Shown here: one piece after another, positions 30,843 through 41,945 of the stretch | Position numbering within the stretch: the stretch's first letter is position 1 | Layout of the letters: the number at the start of each line of letters is the position of its first letter | Source of the DNA: Cristatella mucedo | Lineage: Eukaryota > Bryozoa > Phylactolaemata > Cristatellidae | Assembly (NCBI GenBank): GCA_009760855.2 | Contig: WPIO01000146.1 | Coordinates: forward strand, 558,001-622,000 | Length of the DNA: 64,000 nucleotides | Direction: 5' to 3' | Notes under the pieces: generated by a model | Database searches by the model: none | What the model saw: the letters and a program-made list of their open reading frames with translations, nothing else | Told to the model about the DNA's origin: nothing | Translations under genes and position numbers: made by a program

Positions 30843-31475
30843 AAGCTCAATAATATAATGTAAAGTAATATATCTCCTTCTAAAACTCCACAAAGTCAAA
30901 AAGACCATGTGGGTGTTACGCAGGAGAGTTTTGTATAGCCCACTCACAGCCTAAGCGGCTTTCGGTACGCATTTAGTTGCCAACAGACTTCATCTCACGC
31001 AACAAAGAAAAAGTGGAAAGCATAGTAGAGTCAGGAGAGCAGTTGAGGTAGAGAGTTGCATAGAAGTAGCAGCTTAGGACCACTGAAAAGGATGTGCTAT
31101 TGTCGGCAGTAGGAGAGTAGTTGTCGTAGCCTAAGAATTGTGGAAGCGAGTTCCACAGTCTAGGACCTGCAGAGCTAAAACTTCTGTTGCCATCGGTCTT
31201 TAAGCGGAGAAATAGGCCAGCTGATTTATTGTCCACACAGGACCCGAGGGTGCGAACAGGCTGAAACTGTTGCACCAGTTCAGGTGGGTACGAAGGAGCC
31301 AAGCCGTGGTGGGTCTTGTGGGTCAGTGTAAGAACATTCCTCTGTATCCGTTGCTCAACCGGCAACTATCCTTGCTCTTTGAGCAAATGAGACATGTGCT
31401 AAAACCACTGGGACTTTAAGAATAGCCTTGCAGATATGTTCATAGTCCGCTGCAGTTGCCTAATAGCTTTCAGCG
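30843..31475 (-). mobile_element. LINE B copy, 3' part
   Basis: A TAATATAATGTAAAGTAATA tail, 3' UTR and C-terminal coding region. A frame of 130 codons at 30973-31365 reads VEQRIQRNVLTLTHKTHHGL and RLWNSLPQFLGYD. It ends in the thumb near 31475. Confidence 0.88.
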
Positions 31476-31935
31476 GCAATAAACTGACATGCCTTTAGAT
31501 CTCTCAAAGCCGTAATACTTACTACGTACCGAACAACATCCGGCCTCGGGAAACATAGAAATCTACCAGCCAGCTGAGCTTAAGGAATATGATCCATGCT
31601 ATAAAAATGAATCTCTATAGGTATTTATGTAAAACAAGTTAAAAAATGCTGAACTGTAATCGCTCCTATCATTTAAAGGCACGCTGGTCAGTCATTCTCA
31701 GAAGGAGCTATCCAAGGTGCCGAGGGAGAAACACGGGGACAAGATAGCGGCATGAAATTCACGTGGAGACTGAGTGATATGCCCTGAGAAATAACAACCA
31801 CGTTCTTCAATACGTCGATTGGAGCTGGAATAATTTAATCATATAACTCTGGAGAAGACGCCCTCGCTGGCTAGCGGAAATATAGGTTGAGGTTAGGTCC
31901 TGGGTTGGACCGTATTATATAAGTCGTCATACGCA
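31476..31935. other. Unassigned stretch
   Basis: No recognised feature. Confidence 0.35.
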
Positions 31936-32208
31936 ACGACATCTACTCTCCAACTGCCGACTATGGCACATCTTTTTCAGCGGTCATGAACTACTACTTC
32001 TATGCTACTCGCTACCTCAACTGCTCTCCTAACTCTGCTATGCTTCCCACTTTCTCTTTGTTGCGTGAGACGAAGTCTGTTGGCTACCGAATGCGTACCG
32101 AAAGCCGCTTAGGCTGTGAGTGCGCTATACAAAACTCTCCTTGGTAAAACCCACGTGGTCCTTATGACTCTGTGGAGTTACTGACGGAGATAGATCATTA
32201 CATCAAAG
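31936..32208 (+). mobile_element. LINE B 3' end
   Basis: CTCTCCAACTGCCGACTATG, the AACTGCTCTCCTAACTCTGC block, GAATGCGTACCGAAAGCCGC and GCGCTATACAAAACTCTCC. The tail is reduced to GATAGATCATTACATC. Confidence 0.88.
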
Positions 32209-32339
32209 AACTCCTTGCATTCTGGCAAGCAGAGCTGTGAGAACAGCCACCTTTCCAGACCACAGTACCTTTCTGGCACATGGCGACTGTCCTGAAAGAT
32301 TGAGTGAAACATGCAGAGATACTCAACCTATTTCAGCAA

Positions 32340-33864
32340 TCTTAAGTTGGTCAATATACTCCCAAAGCAATGCCGAATCTTCGGAGTGACTAGCTTTAAA
32401 ATGAGACAGTAACTTATTAGCAAAATTTGAAGTTTCAATATATGAGTTGCAGCTGGCATGCCACAGCTCATTTCAGTGTCTTTGATAGAAACGGTAGAAT
32501 GGAGACTGGGCTGAATTTGATCAACTTCTCTTGATGTGGTGTTGCTTTCATGAGTAGCGGATTGAATATAGCCTTTATGAAAGGTGCTGGGACATGACCT
32601 GAGGTTAACGACACATCGGTTATGCTAGTTAGGAATGGCAGCACCGGATCAATTCGTCGTAATAGCAGGACAGTGGGAATAGGGGCCAGAAGAATAGTTG
32701 TCTTCTTTGATTGGGATACAAATTTCAGGACGAGGTCACTAGTGACCTCTTTGAATGTAGACATTGAAGTGTTTCGGGGAATTGAGGGAGATGATTCCAG
32801 GGAGATTCTTCCATTTTAGGGATAGACTCCCTGATCTTGTCTAGCTTGCTCAACGTGAAGCCAGAGAAATGATCAGCTAGGTCATCTCAGGGATCATTAG
32901 GTAAAGAGCTATTCTGGGAGCGGTTAACAAGTTCGCCAATGCCATTATTTTTGGATTGTACACTTGTGATTCAACAATGTTTTTTTATAGAAGGCATTAC
33001 CTGGCCTATGCTCGGATCGGTTGGTACGATCTACAGTAGTCCTCGTATGCCGGTCGACGGAAAGCCAGTCCAGCTCATTTGTATGCTTTTTCAAGCTTGC
33101 ATTTAGTAAAACCTAGCTAGTTTAATGTTAGTGGTAAACCATAGGCCATCTGGGTGAGAGCACACAGCCCGCTTAGTCAGAGTTGCAAACTCGGCATTTT
33201 GTAGCAATCTACAAATGATGACAGGTCGGATGGGGGATTGAGCAGCAAAGGCGGAGCAGATATTTTCACACGGACAGCATCGATGTCAAGGGTCTTGATG
33301 TTTCAAGATTCCGCTATGGTGTTTAGAGGAGGAAGACGAAGGCACACATTTCAATCTTAATGTAATTTGCATGTGGTCAGATAAGCAGAATGTAGTAATA
33401 ATTGGTGATGACAAAGAGCAGTTGTATAAAAAATTTAGTCGAGCGTGTGACCTTTGATGGTAGTAGGGCCACGCACATGAGGTACAAGACAATGAGTCAT
33501 TCAGTGCACAATTTTGGATGCTGATGGCGTCAGATATGTTATCAAAATAAATGTTGAAATAGCCTATAATGAGGACAGATCGATTTCTGGCACACGGAAT
33601 TGAATTGAGATCAGAGAAATCTGAGATAAAGGAGTAATCCGTACCTGGTGGGCGATAGACTTCTTCCACAACCGCTAGGTTGTTGTCGGATGAAATAAAT
33701 GCAATATGTTCAAAAGACTGCTTCGAGGGCACTGGAAACGGCTTAAAGACAAAGTTCGAGCGTGTGATAATAGCGACTCCACATCCATGATGGCTACCCA
33801 TTGCAGTCAGCCGAAACGAGCTCGGACTATCATGTGTACCAGGCTTCTTTAAAATTTGTGTTGC
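32340..33864 (-). mobile_element. LINE A copy, endonuclease to RT fingers, no 3' end
   Basis: The only LINE A copy in the window showing the endonuclease. Minus strand: endonuclease at 33286-33864, linker at 32820-33280, RT fingers at 32468-32764. It stops at 32340, before the RT palm, so the 3' half is missing. That is not what simple 5' truncation gives, so a deletion or recombination removed it. Confidence 0.8.
32468..32764 (-). pseudogene. LINE A RT fingers fragment
   Basis: A frame of 98 codons matches LINE A fingers: FKEVTSDLVLKFVSQSKKTT, PIPTVLLLRRIDPVLPFLT, SLTSGHVPAPFIKAI and [14 protein letters not shown], where other copies read [16 protein letters not shown]. Confidence 0.78.
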
Positions 33865-33882
33865 GATATATATATATGACAT
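33286..33882 (-). pseudogene. LINE A endonuclease fragment
   Basis: A frame of 198 codons: GCGVAIITRSNFVFKPF near residue 34, VEEVYRPPGTDYSFISDFSD near 71 (YRPP motif), VLIIGYFNIYFDN near 103 (GDFN with Asp changed to Tyr), LNFLYNCSLS near 150 (in place of LDLVxT) and FCLSDHMQITLR near 165 (SDH intact). The Tyr for Asp change and the degraded LDL motif make the enzyme inactive. The start of the domain is missing. Confidence 0.78.
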
Positions 33883-34038
33883 GTAATTTATTTGTATAGC
33901 ACCTTTAGAGAACCCAATCTACATTTGACAGATTCACATATGCCACCGGGCTCGAGCCCAACGATTTCGGAACCTAACTGCATTCACCGTAACCTTGGTT
34001 GGAGCGAGCACTTTAATCAGTGGCCAAAACCAGCGTAG
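33865..34038 (-). mobile_element. SINE1 copy
   Basis: On the minus strand a degenerate TTTTGGCCACTGATTAAAGT (A box), GGGCTCGAGCCCG (B box), a mutated GAATCTGTCAAATGTAGATT block, GGGTTCTCTAAAGGTGCTAT and a tail of TA repeats. It lies directly next to the LINE A endonuclease fragment at 33864. Confidence 0.78.
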
Positions 34039-34194
34039 TGATAATCGAATCGGTGTTATAGGCATTAAAGAGAGTATGATGAATTGATCGTAAAAGGCTA
34101 GACTCTGAAGATTTAGGTTTAGAATGCCAAGCTGAGATCAGCCGTGTTACAACTGTCTGATAAGATAACCGAAGGCTCTGGGTCTATCACTTAC

Positions 34195-34576
34195 AGTTAA
34201 TGGAAACGTTCATGGTTTCTGAAATTCCAGGCAGCTGGTGGTTTACAACTGTACAGCATGGAGAAGCTCCGTGCCAGTGCACTGAAGCAGTTGTATTAAT
34301 TATTGCAGTGTTCCAGCCAGTTGCATTGATTGATGCTACATTAGTACCAGATGTTGACGGTGGTTGATGGTGGTTCGTGAACAGTTGCAAGACGAGCCAC
34401 GCAGCTGGGCGGCCTCCAAGTGCAGTGCAGATAATTACCATCTCATCAGTGTCGTTGAAGACTAGAGTTGGCGTTATTTTTGGGATATCTGGAGAATCTT
34501 CATAAAGATGCAAGCAGCCATTGATACGGAGTACAGGTAACCGGACAGCTGTGCCGTGGAGACACATCCGAAGCAG
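34195..34576 (-). CDS. Host exon encoding an Ig-like domain
   Basis: 382 bp on the minus strand between an AG acceptor (34577-34578) and a strong donor T|GTAAGTG at 34194. It enters in phase 0 and leaves in phase 1. The peptide reads ITPTLVFNDTDEMVIICTAL, GGRPAAWLVLQLF and, about 55 residues later, ASPCCTVVNHQLPG, then MNVSINC. Cys in IICTAxGGRP and Cys before TVVNHxL occupy the places of the two Ig-fold cysteines. The GGRPA turn and the CxVxN pattern are typical of Ig-superfamily ectodomains such as nectin or DSCAM-like proteins. NDT, NAT, NTT and NVS are possible N-glycosylation sites, in keeping with an extracellular protein. The tryptophan of strand C is not obvious. The gene is not identified and no neighbouring exon was found. 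Confidence 0.6.
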
Positions 34577-34587
34577 CTTACAGACCA

Positions 34588-34662
34588 AATAAATTAAATA
34601 AATATAATACTTTTGTATAGCAGCCTAGGAGACTGGAATCTCTATTAAGGAACTTAACATAA
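34588..34662 (-). mobile_element. SINE1 3' end only, beside the Ig-like exon
   Basis: AATTAAATAAATATAATACT tail, then TGTATAGCAGCCTAGGAGAC and AATCTCTATTAAGGAACTTA, which is the SINE1/LINE A-type 3' end. The tRNA-like head is absent. On the transcribed strand the tail ends about 10 bp before the splice acceptor of the Ig-like exon. Confidence 0.65.
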
Positions 34663-34868
34663 TGTGATGTAATGTCCCTCCGTCTATAAGTCCAAAAGCC
34701 TTAATGACTATGTAGGTGCAAAGCAGGAGAGTTTTGTATTTCGAACTCACGGCCTAAGCGGCATTTGGTGCGCAGTTGGTAGCCAAAAGACTTCATCTCA
34801 CGGAACTCAGAAAAATTGGGAAGCATAGCAGAGTCAGGAGAGCAATTCAGGTGGTAAGTAGCATGTGG
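34663..34868 (-). mobile_element. LINE B 3' end
   Basis: AATGTGATGTAATGTCCCTC tail and GTAGGTGCAAAGCAGGAGAG, followed by GGCCTAAGCGGCATTTGGTG. It ends near ATTCAGGTGGTAAGTAGCAT, before the coding region. Confidence 0.82.
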
Positions 34869-35537
34869 CACTAATTAAACTAAATAAATATAAATAATAA
34901 TTAAACTAAATTAATAAACTAAACAGTGGCACTAATTGTCAAATGCTCCTATGGTGCCTGGCTATTGTCTGAAGCCATGGTTCTCTGCTGATCCACAACA
35001 CCCCGACAATGCCATGATGCACGGTAACCCATATGGCTCAAAATTACCCTCGAGAGACTTCATGTGGAATTTATAGCTCGTTAATAGGAGCCAACGTTGA
35101 TGCAAATATTTATGATTGGTCTAAATTACCGAGCAATAAGATAGCATATGGCAGGCGCCATGAAGCTAAATTATAGAACTATAAAACCAAGCAATAATAT
35201 ATAATTAGCAACACGATTTTTTGGGCCAATTGCAGCCTGAACATATAGAATAGCTGAAAAAAGAGGAAGGAATGAGTCTTAAACAGATGGAATTTCCGTA
35301 GGGATTACCGACTGATGTTATTCCTCGGAGTTAGTGGCCTAAGCCATTTTACCTGGGTAGATCCCTCTTATGTCCAAGCAAGGCCACCTTAATCGACCAA
35401 GTCGAATGGCACTGTTGCTGCTCCATCAAAATTCCAAATCTCACACGGTGAACTACTTAACAGAGTCCCTGAAGTGAGCGTATAATGATGAGGGCAGGGG
35501 GATATAACAAAGACCCACAGACGAGCTATAGGATCGG
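34869..35537. other. Unassigned A/T-rich stretch
   Basis: Several ATAAATAAACTAAA-like short repeats at 34878-34925. Otherwise no recognised feature. Confidence 0.35.
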
Positions 35538-36290
35538 GTATACTTTTGTACCCAGGCTGGGTTCAGTTGGCTGGGACCGGACTGCTATAGTGAGGGTTAG
35601 GGTCACCGGCTAGGCCGGGGTCGGACCCTACGGCACGGCCGGATGTATGCGGTGACGTTAAGTCACCGGGGCTCTTGGGTACGGGAAGTTGGCCAAGTAA
35701 GTCGTGGTGTTGGAGGCTCCCGGTCTCGCCGAGTTATGCACCTGGATTCGTGCAGGCGTGCTCCGGCGATGGTGCCACGCACGCAAGGGAACTAGTACCC
35801 AAGGCCCGAGCGGAGCTGGATAGCTCGCTCGTTGTTGACTTGTTTATACCGCGTCCCCCCCCCGTGTAGTGTGTTCGTGACCCCCCCCCCCCGTGTGTTG
35901 GTGTCTTTCGGTGGAAGCTTACGACTGTGGTAGTTGTCGACTCGGACTAGCCAAGCAGTTACTCAGCCAGCCGGGTTTTGGACGGCGTACGCTCGTACTG
36001 TTGGGTTCGGAGTCGGTACAACGACAGGACTGCAGAAGCCGACTGACCCCAACTAACACGTTTGTTCGCGGTGGCTGCGTCGTCTTGCGCCCCCGTAGTG
36101 TACTGTGTATAGGACCCTCCCTGTAGACTTGTTTAGTTCACCTGTTGTTGTTGGCGCATGCGTTATAAAGATGTTTAGCCTGACGGCCGCTCGTCTTACC
36201 CTAGCTCGGCGGCATGGCGAGCGGCAGCGTGGCCGGAGTATGGCGGGGTTTGGCGGGAAATAGCCTTTGACCCCAGGAACTCGGTTACAC
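35538..36290 (+). mobile_element. LTR2 copy, GC-rich
   Basis: Aligns, in reverse, with 59381-60052. Shared stretches include GGTTCAGTTGGCTGGGACCG, GGTCACCGGCTAGGC, TTGTTGTTGGCGCATG versus TTGCTGTTGGCGCACA, CATGGCGAG and the closing CTCGGTTACA versus CTCGGCTACA. The other copy has TG...CA ends, so I read both as solo LTRs. The start here is uncertain. CpG-rich, with two runs of C at 35856-35864 and 35881-35892. Confidence 0.6.
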
Positions 36291-37547
36291 TTTTATCGAT
36301 GTCAGAGAAATATTAAGCACGGAGCCGCAGCCTTTGAACTCACATGTGAAGAGTGAACATAATAGATGGCTTCCTATAATCTGGTCGAATGGCCAGAGCA
36401 AAAAGAGAGGGGATAGCTAACGATTAGGCAGCTGAAGAGGCATTCACTCGGTAGCAACCGATGCTGAGGGTTACATGATCGTGGTTCTTATAAGACTTCA
36501 TTATCCGGATCCTCTATGGGTTGCAATGGCTAAGGTCTGCAAGTGAGGCAGTCGAACTCAACAAGCGACTTTGGGTTCAAGGTCAGTCCGCCACGGCAGG
36601 GGCCGAGGATACTGCTACGAGCTCGCAGCTGCTTCTGAGAATGTCTACTGCTAGCCACCCGGGAAAGAGCTTTGACCTTGCACTTGGTGGTCTGCCGAAA
36701 AGCAGGGCCGCAGCGACCGCATTTCTAATGATTATACTGTAAGAATATGTTACATATTATATATTATTTTACATGATATGTAAACAAGACAATTTATAAC
36801 ATGACATTTCTATACGGGATGGAAGGAAATGCCCTACTCGGGAGAGTGTCCTACCCAGGGGGACGTCCGTACCCCAGATTCAGAATATGTTACATAAGAG
36901 ATCCTAGTGATCAGTTGATCATCAAATGTTATCTCTCATGCATCACGTCAGCTTGTGAAAGCATTATGCCTTGTTTGGCGATGTAAAATAGTGATGGAGA
37001 TTTTGTTCTCTTAAGCCAAAGTGCAAAATGCTGAGGTATTTTATTATAAATTTGATTCGTTTGAAAATTGCAAAGTCGATAGAAAGTGGCAAGCATTACC
37101 AGGTTCTTTGTGTTTACTCATGCTTTTGACATCGTATCTCAGTAATCCTGCTTGAAAGGACACGGGAATGTTTTGAAATAACTAACTACTTCCTCATGGC
37201 CACCCTTACTATGGACCTTAAACCAGCCAATACCATGATTGTTAGCGACAGACATCATAACGGAAGAAAAAGACCGTTTCAAAACTTAAGAACAGGGCCG
37301 GTCGGAGAGGTTAAGTTAAAGTGTTTGATCGCCGCATCAGCGCAAGCAAACCACTTTAATCTTGCTGTAGCTTAGAAGAGTAAAATAATAATATCAGCAA
37401 GTCTGAATAAATCGAAGCCCTTTTTTCGATGGAGACATTAGAATACCGTTTCTATCAGCTACTCTAATCACACACCGGCATTGGATAAACATTAAGGTAT
37501 TAACCCATGCTGCTGAAATTCCCGCCCATATTTAGAAGCCGTTTTAA
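36291..37547. other. Unassigned, one possible tRNA-like segment
   Basis: GTTGCAATGGCTAAGGTCTG at 36520 (A-box-like) and TTTGGGTTCAAGGTCAGTCC near 36568 (B-box-like) are about 45 bp apart, as in a tRNA head, but no SINE1 or SINE2 body follows. No other signal recognised. Confidence 0.35.
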
Positions 37548-37882
37548 TAATGAGAATAATAATATTAATGCACTTGATAAAGCACCCTCAGAGAACTTAA
37601 TCTCTTTCTAGGTGCTTCACATTTGCTGCAAAGGGAAATGCAATTGAATGGTAAGTAAAATCATGCTTGAACTACAAACAAAATGAATTATATGGTTAGG
37701 GATGACATGCACATGGTCAGCATGCGAATGTGGTTAGTGGCAGCATGCACAGTGTCTGCACGCATAAGCACATGAAGGACGAATCAGAGGGTCCAATATA
37801 TGCTGTCCTAAATAGGTGTGCTTTTAAGTTCCTTTTCAATGTGGTCAGGTAAGGGGATGTTCGGGAGGGAGCTTTCTGGTGT
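37548..37882 (-). mobile_element. LINE A 3' end
   Basis: AATAATAATATTAATGCACT tail, AAAGCACCCTCAGAGAACTT, the 3' UTR with its two GTCAGCATG-type units and the last coding stretch. It breaks off at GGAGGGAGCTTTC. Confidence 0.88.
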
Positions 37883-38931
37883 CCGTTTATTCTCAAAATA
37901 TGTCCCAAGTTAAGATCTATCATTGAGTATGTAGATTGGGAGACTTTGAAGCTTTAACTGAGTTAGAGAAAAAAATCTCTTTCTCAACAGCCACTTAGTC
38001 TTTGTGACTTTGGTGAGCTACAGAAGAAGATACGATGCAGAAAAACTTAAAGTGGAAGCTGGCCAGCATCTCTTCGAGGTTGTGCCTCCAACGTTTAGTT
38101 TTTCCAAATCAATTACACTTTACTTTAGTTTTCGAGAGTCTTAGCTAATTTTCTAAAATAACAGATACTGTCTTTGGCATTAGACAGTCGCGTCTGTGGC
38201 CACGGAGAGGTGGTTCAAAGCCTATTGTCCAACTGAAGACAATTGTCAAAATACGGCTGTATCTAGATCCTATTGGTTGTACTTAGCACCAAATACGATC
38301 ATAGAAAACATTCATTAAGTTGCTAATATATATTCAATCCTAATATTTGCCACGTATTCGCTATATATTATTGCAAATAAACGTTAATTTAAATAAGGGT
38401 ACCATAAAATCAAATCCAATATTGTGGTAGCATTCCTGACCAACTAAGCATGCTTAGCATCCCCAGCTTAACCGGTATTGGAACGAGTCTTTAAGGACAG
38501 CTGGCATTACAAGTGCGGTGCCTGTGGCCTAAAGGATTTAGTGTAACGACCATTACTATGTAATTAAGGTATGCTATCGAAACTGGCACAAATGGTTATT
38601 GTCATTAGTTGTAATAATGTACTAAACACATATTATTATTATTATTATGGGGATCTTATAATGACAATAGTGAGTATTAAACAATATCGCACTGACAGGA
38701 AAGTAGTGCTTGCCTACCCCCTCAAATTTCTGTGCTCTGCTTATATTCGTGATTCAGGAAAGTGCTCTGCTACAAATTGGTGAGTTAAAAGGCAGTATGT
38801 AATCAAACTTAAGTGGATTGATCAGTTCCACAGTTGACCTGATGAAATTTTCGCGATGCTTAACAGCAGTAATTCTGGGAAAATAATAGCTATTATGCAT
38901 CTGATCCAAATGTCGGGTGTACTTAGAGGGA
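37883..38931. other. Unassigned stretch
   Basis: No recognised gene or repeat apart from a short (ATT)n at 38631-38646. Confidence 0.35.
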
Positions 38932-38994
38932 GAAAGAGGAGAGAGAGAGAGAGGGGGAGAGGGAGAGAGAGAAAGGGAAATAGGGAGGCAGAGG

Positions 38995-39042
<48 letters not shown>

Positions 39043-39080
39043 GAGAGGGAGAGAGAGAAAGGGAAATAGGGAGGCAGAGG

Positions 39081-39134
<54 letters not shown>

Positions 39135-39168
39135 GAGAGGGAGAGAGAGAAACGGAAATAGGGAGGCA

Positions 39169-39234
<66 letters not shown>

Positions 39235-39347
39235 CTGCGAGCGAGAGAGTGAGAGAGAGATTAATAGAGAGACAAAGAGAGAGCATGACAAAGAGAGACG
39301 AAGAGAGCCTGAGAGCGAGAGCGAGAGAGAGAGAGAAAGAAAGAGTA
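38932..39347. repeat. GA-rich array with a higher-order unit
   Basis: Pure GA runs alternate with a block GAAAGGGAAATAGGGAGGCA preceded by GGGGGAGAGGGAGAGAGA. The block occurs three times, at about 38971, 39057 and 39149, spaced 86-92 bp, the last with one change (AAACGG). The ends decay into GAGCGAGAG and AAGAGAGA units. Ser/Leu-rich or Arg/Glu-rich frames through it are not genes. Confidence 0.95.
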
Positions 39348-39856
39348 GCCATAGTGTTGTTGGAAGTTTCTGATGCCAGCATTGCTGAGATTACTGAGAA
39401 GCTATAACTTGAGAATGCTTACGAAGAAATCACAAATTGATGAGCTTCTGCATTTGGCAATCTAGATATATTGATCGAAACGACAATCAGATTCAGTAAA
39501 GGTACGGGTTCTTTTTTTCAGCTACCTATGGTGAACTCAGAATAACCAATATGCATGATTGAAAACCAAAGAAAATAATAATAATAATAATAATGATATG
39601 GCACTTGATAAAGCGCCCTCCGAGAACTTAATATCTTTCTAGGCACTTTACATTTGCTGCAAAGTGATATTCAATAGAATAGTAAGTAAAATCACGATTG
39701 AAAAACAAACAAAATGAATAATATGGTTAGGGGTGACATGCACAGAGTCAGCATGCAAATGTGGTTAGTGGCAGCATGCACAGTGTCAGCAAGCACAAGC
39801 ACATCAAGGACGTATTACAGGGACCCACTAAATGCTGTCCTAAATAGGTGTGTTTT

Positions 39857-40300
39857 TTAGGATCTTTTAAATGTGGTCAGGTCAGGGTATGTTCTGACGC
39901 AGGTCGGGAGGGAGTTCCTGGCTTTGGGAGCATACGAGCTAAATTCACGGTCTCCAAAGGATTTAAGGTTTGTACGAGGTATTTTCAGACTGTTGGATTC
40001 CGAAAAGCGGGTGGTACGATGCTTGGCCTGATGGGGTAGTATATCTGAAAGATAGGCTGGTGCCATAGAATAAAGAGACCTAAAAGTGAGTGACAAAACG
40101 TTGAAGTCAATACGTTGCCTCACTGGTAGCCAGTGCAGGTCGGCGAGAAGTGGAGTAATGTGGCAACTGCGACGCTCAAGACAGACAAGCCAAGCTGCAG
40201 AGTTTCGCACCAGCAGCAATCGCCTGATCGCACATGCTGGTAGGCCAGTAAGCAGTGAGTTGCAGAAGTCGAGACGGGATGTCGCGAATGCATGGACCAA
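39857..40300 (-). pseudogene. LINE A RT thumb and C-terminus
   Basis: A frame of 147 codons: SRLDFCNSLLTGLPACAIRR, LLADLHWLPVRQRIDFNVLS, MAPAYLSDILPHQAKHRTT and SYAPKARNSLPTCVRTYPD. It matches the C-terminal two thirds of the frame at 7446-8681. Confidence 0.85.
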
Positions 40301-40608
40301 CTTAGACGTGGTATCCTTATCTAAACAAGCCCTAATTTTAGCAACGTTATGAAGCTGAAAACAGGCAGATTCGACTGTGGAGCTGATGTGGTCGTCTTAC
40401 GAGAGGTTGCTTGGAATATGACACCGAGATTTCGAGCTGATTCAACTAAAGATATGCTGGCAGAGCCAATTTGGCAAGTCGGCCTTTCCAATTTCTGAAT
40501 TACACTGGGTTTGCCCATAACTAGTAAGTTAGTTTTATCATCGTTTAGTTTTGGAAAAATTTGCTGCCACCTTTGTGCGGATTTCATCAATGCATGCACC
40601 GAGTGAGT

Positions 40609-41016
40609 TTAGAGAATTTGAGGTGCTCGAATCTGGAAGGGATCAAAGCAAACGTACAACTGAGTGTCATCCACATAGAAGTGAAAGCCTAGATTGTGCT
40701 TGGCAATCACATCAGCAAGAGGCAGAGTATCAACCGTGAAAACAACCGGAACTAGCACAGAGCCATGAGGCACTCCATATTTCAGAGGTACTTCAGATGA
40801 TCTTTGTCCATTCACGTCAATACTCTGGAGTCTCCCACTGAGATAGGACCTGAACCACTGCAGAGCAGTGCCAGTGATGCCCAGGCTTGATGTGAGGCGC
40901 TGTAGAAGTACTTTGTGATCGATGGTATCAAATGCTGCCGAAAGATCGAGCAAAACAAGAAGAGACAATCTACCCATGTCTGCGTTCCTAAGTAGGTCGT
41001 TGTATACCCGAAGCAA
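40609..41016 (-). pseudogene. LINE A RT palm with YVDD
   Basis: A frame of 135 codons with DLSAAFDTIDHK, GVPHGSVLVPVVFTV and FHFYVDDTQLYVCFDP. The Gln in GVPQG is His, Gly after VL is Val, and YADD is YVDD. Both Asp residues remain. Confidence 0.87.
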
Positions 41017-41210
41017 CGCTGACTCTGTGGAGTGATTAGCTCTAAAGCCAGACTGGAACTAACTCAGATGGTGTGAGGTTTTGATATAGGAGTTCAGCTG
41101 GTCTGCCACGACCCGTTCCAGGGTCTTTGATAGGAATGGTAGAAGAGAGACTGGGCGGTAGTTGCTTAAGTTCTCTTGGTCAAGTGTAGCTTTCTTGAGA
41201 AGTGGCCTGA

Positions 41211-41600
41211 CTACAGCGTTTTGAAAGGTGCTGGGACCTGACCTGAGGCTAATGACATATTAATGATGTTGGTTATGAATGGCAGCAGCAGATCAATGCA
41301 CCGTCGGAGCAGGACAGTGGGAATAGGGTCCCGTGGACTTGTTCGCTTCTTTGACTGAGATACGAGCTTTAGGACTAGATCACTAGTGACCTGCCTAAAT
41401 GCAGACATTGAGGTGCAGCCAGGAACCGAGGAACAGCATTCTAGTGGGAAGGTTGTCATAGCAGGGATGGATTCCCTGATTTTGTCTATCTTCTGCACAA
41501 AGAATCGAGAGAAGCGATCGGCTAGATAATCACAAGGATCATCAGGTAAGGAGCTAACCTGGGAACCGTTGAGGAGATGGTTTATTGTTGACATCAGCAT
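41211..41600 (-). pseudogene. LINE A linker and start of RT fingers
   Basis: A frame of 129 codons: MLMSTINHLLNGSQVSSLPD, DYLADRFSRFFVQKIDKIRE and SDLVLKLVSQSKKRTSPRDP, ending before NYRPVS. This is the best-preserved copy of this region. Confidence 0.82.
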
Positions 41601-41675
41601 TTTGGATTGTCCATCTGTGATTCAACAAGATTTCTATAGAAGCTAGACTTGGCCTTTGCTAGGATCGATTCTTAT

Positions 41676-41945
41676 GCAATGAGCACTACTCTCCTGTTGC
41701 CGACAATGGCTCATCCTTTTCAGCAGTCCTGAGCTGCTACTTCCATCACTATCTCAACTGCTCTCCTGACTTTTCTATGCTACCTACTTTCTGTTTGTAG
41801 TGAGAGATGAAGTCTGTTGGCTTCCGACTGCGTGCCGAAAGCCGCCTAGGCTGTGAGTCCACTATACAAAGGTCTCCTGCCTAACACCCACATTGTCTCT
41901 ATGGCTTAATTGAGTAGCAGATTGAGATACCATGTATTACATCAT
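41676..41945 (+). mobile_element. LINE B 3' end
   Basis: CTACTCTCCTGTTGCCGACA to CACTATACAAAGGTCTCCTG, ending GATACCATGTATTACATCAT. It directly abuts the 5' end of the minus-strand LINE A copy. 41946-42229 beyond it has no recognised feature. Confidence 0.85.

Larger units (their letters stand above)
39572..41672 (-). mobile_element. LINE A copy, longest uninterrupted (about 2.1 kb)
   Basis: Runs from an AATAATAATAATAATAATAA tail through the 3' UTR and the C-terminus (39857-40300) to the RT (39857-41160) and the linker above 41211. It stops in the linker at 41672, where endonuclease would follow, so it is 5'-truncated. Frames are broken at about 40300, 40600, 41020 and 41210. Confidence 0.92.

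Noticed and set aside
38856-39382. Long Ser/Leu-rich and Arg/Glu-rich frames over the GA array
   Set aside because: They are translations of GA/CT dinucleotide repeats in all frames, with no unique sequence or start context.
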